Shown piece after piece: positions 63,765 to 64,000 of a stretch of 64,000 bases of DNA. The translations under genes were made by a program, and so were the position numbers. How positions within the stretch are numbered: the stretch's first letter is position 1; the number at the start of each line of letters is the position of its first letter. The notes below the pieces were generated by a model. The model saw only the letters and a list, made by a program, of their open reading frames with translations. It made no database searches and was not told the origin of the DNA. Source of the stretch: Marinobacter bryozoorum (GTDB lineage Bacteria > Pseudomonadota > Gammaproteobacteria > Pseudomonadales > Oleiphilaceae); NCBI RefSeq assembly GCF_023156245.1, contig NZ_JAKZAH010000020.1, forward strand, positions 1 through 64,000. Direction: 5' to 3'.

Positions 63765-64000
63765 TCAGGAAGCCTTGCTGCGCCGACGGGCAAACCGCAG
63801 GCCGATCAGCCCAAGGCCGAGCAGAGCCAGTGAACCGGGTTCGGGAACCGGGATTACCGGGGTCCCTGGTTCGCCTGGTAATCCGCCCGCCCAGGAAAAA
63901 TCATCGGTTCCATTTTTCCAAGGGCTGTTGAAGTGGCCGGAAATGGAGGGCTGCCCGGTGTTTACCAGGATGTCCTTGAACAAGTACGACACCAGGTAGT
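63765..64000 (-). CDS. C-terminal end of a PEP-CTERM sorted protein
   Basis: The frame remains open past the right edge of the window, so only the C-terminal about 78 residues are seen. They end in VPEPGSLALLGLGLIGLRFARRR, a PEP motif, a hydrophobic helix and an Arg cluster: the signal cut by exosortase. Upstream is a Gly/Pro-rich segment. The visible part says nothing of the main domain. The presence of a PEP-CTERM protein implies an exosortase elsewhere in the genome, often with an exopolysaccharide locus. Confidence 0.85.
   Translation of the reverse strand, partial: YLVSYLFKDILVNTGQPSISGHFNSPWKNGTDDFSWAGGLPGEPGTPVIPVPEPGSLALLGLGLIGLRFARRRSKAS

Overview
The window reads as chromosome of a marine, GC-rich gammaproteobacterium of the Marinobacter type. 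This rests on the mix of families (DUF1329 protein, RND pumps, a Liv-type importer fused to a beta-oxidation operon, a DmdC-like acyl-CoA dehydrogenase, DUF6231, YchJ, DUF3565 and a PEP-CTERM protein) and on codon use; the genus is inferred. I see no rRNA, tRNA, prophage, insertion sequence or CRISPR array. Both ends cut through genes.

Layout. 1-4.5 kb: the end of a PAS-GGDEF diguanylate cyclase, a chemoreceptor and a secreted DUF1329 protein. 4.6-12.5 kb: a lipoprotein carboxylesterase, a nitronate monooxygenase/SMP-30 pair, an exported MsrA-MsrB fusion on a TTG start, and an exonuclease/CBS-DUF294 pair. 12.6-17.5 kb: a cobalamin riboswitch with a visible Shine-Dalgarno sequestering stem controlling btuB-btuF-btuC-btuD. 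17.6-28.5 kb: YjdM, a divergently oriented YhiI-RbbA-YhhJ type exporter operon, a likely small-RNA or leader terminator, then an RND pump with a ParA-like ATPase. 28.5-31.4 kb: a potassium-channel-like protein, a membrane diguanylate cyclase with a near-consensus CRP/Vfr site, and an AI-2E family permease.

31.5-48.8 kb is a catabolic island. On the minus strand, livK-H-M-G-F is followed by an acyl-CoA dehydrogenase, a 3-hydroxyacyl-CoA dehydrogenase, a thiolase and an SDR, all in one direction. Upstream lie a secreted tannase-family esterase, a GAF/PucR-type regulator and a divergent acetoacetyl-CoA synthetase. A 16-base sequence overlaps the likely -10 regions of both livK and the regulator gene, which suggests one regulon. 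The likely logic is release of an ester-bound acid, import, CoA activation and beta-oxidation; the substrate cannot be read from sequence.

The most unusual signal is a family of three structured repeats between the beta-oxidation genes (33591-33708, 33806-33902, 35381-35488). Each has long inverted arms that differ from copy to copy around a core of two hairpins with ATGGAY and AGGGAY-like loops. Two copies lie head to head with 57 of about 64 core bases identical, including a compensatory base-pair swap. I know of no named family that they match.

48.8-64 kb: another acyl-CoA dehydrogenase, DUF1232 and META-domain proteins, a decayed 5'-nucleotidase gene, an AttEFGH-like ABC/lipocalin operon, a PlsC-type acyltransferase, TauE/SafE, YchJ, a PfpI-like protein, a SixA-CHAD fusion, a TRAP binding protein without its permease, and the end of a PEP-CTERM protein.
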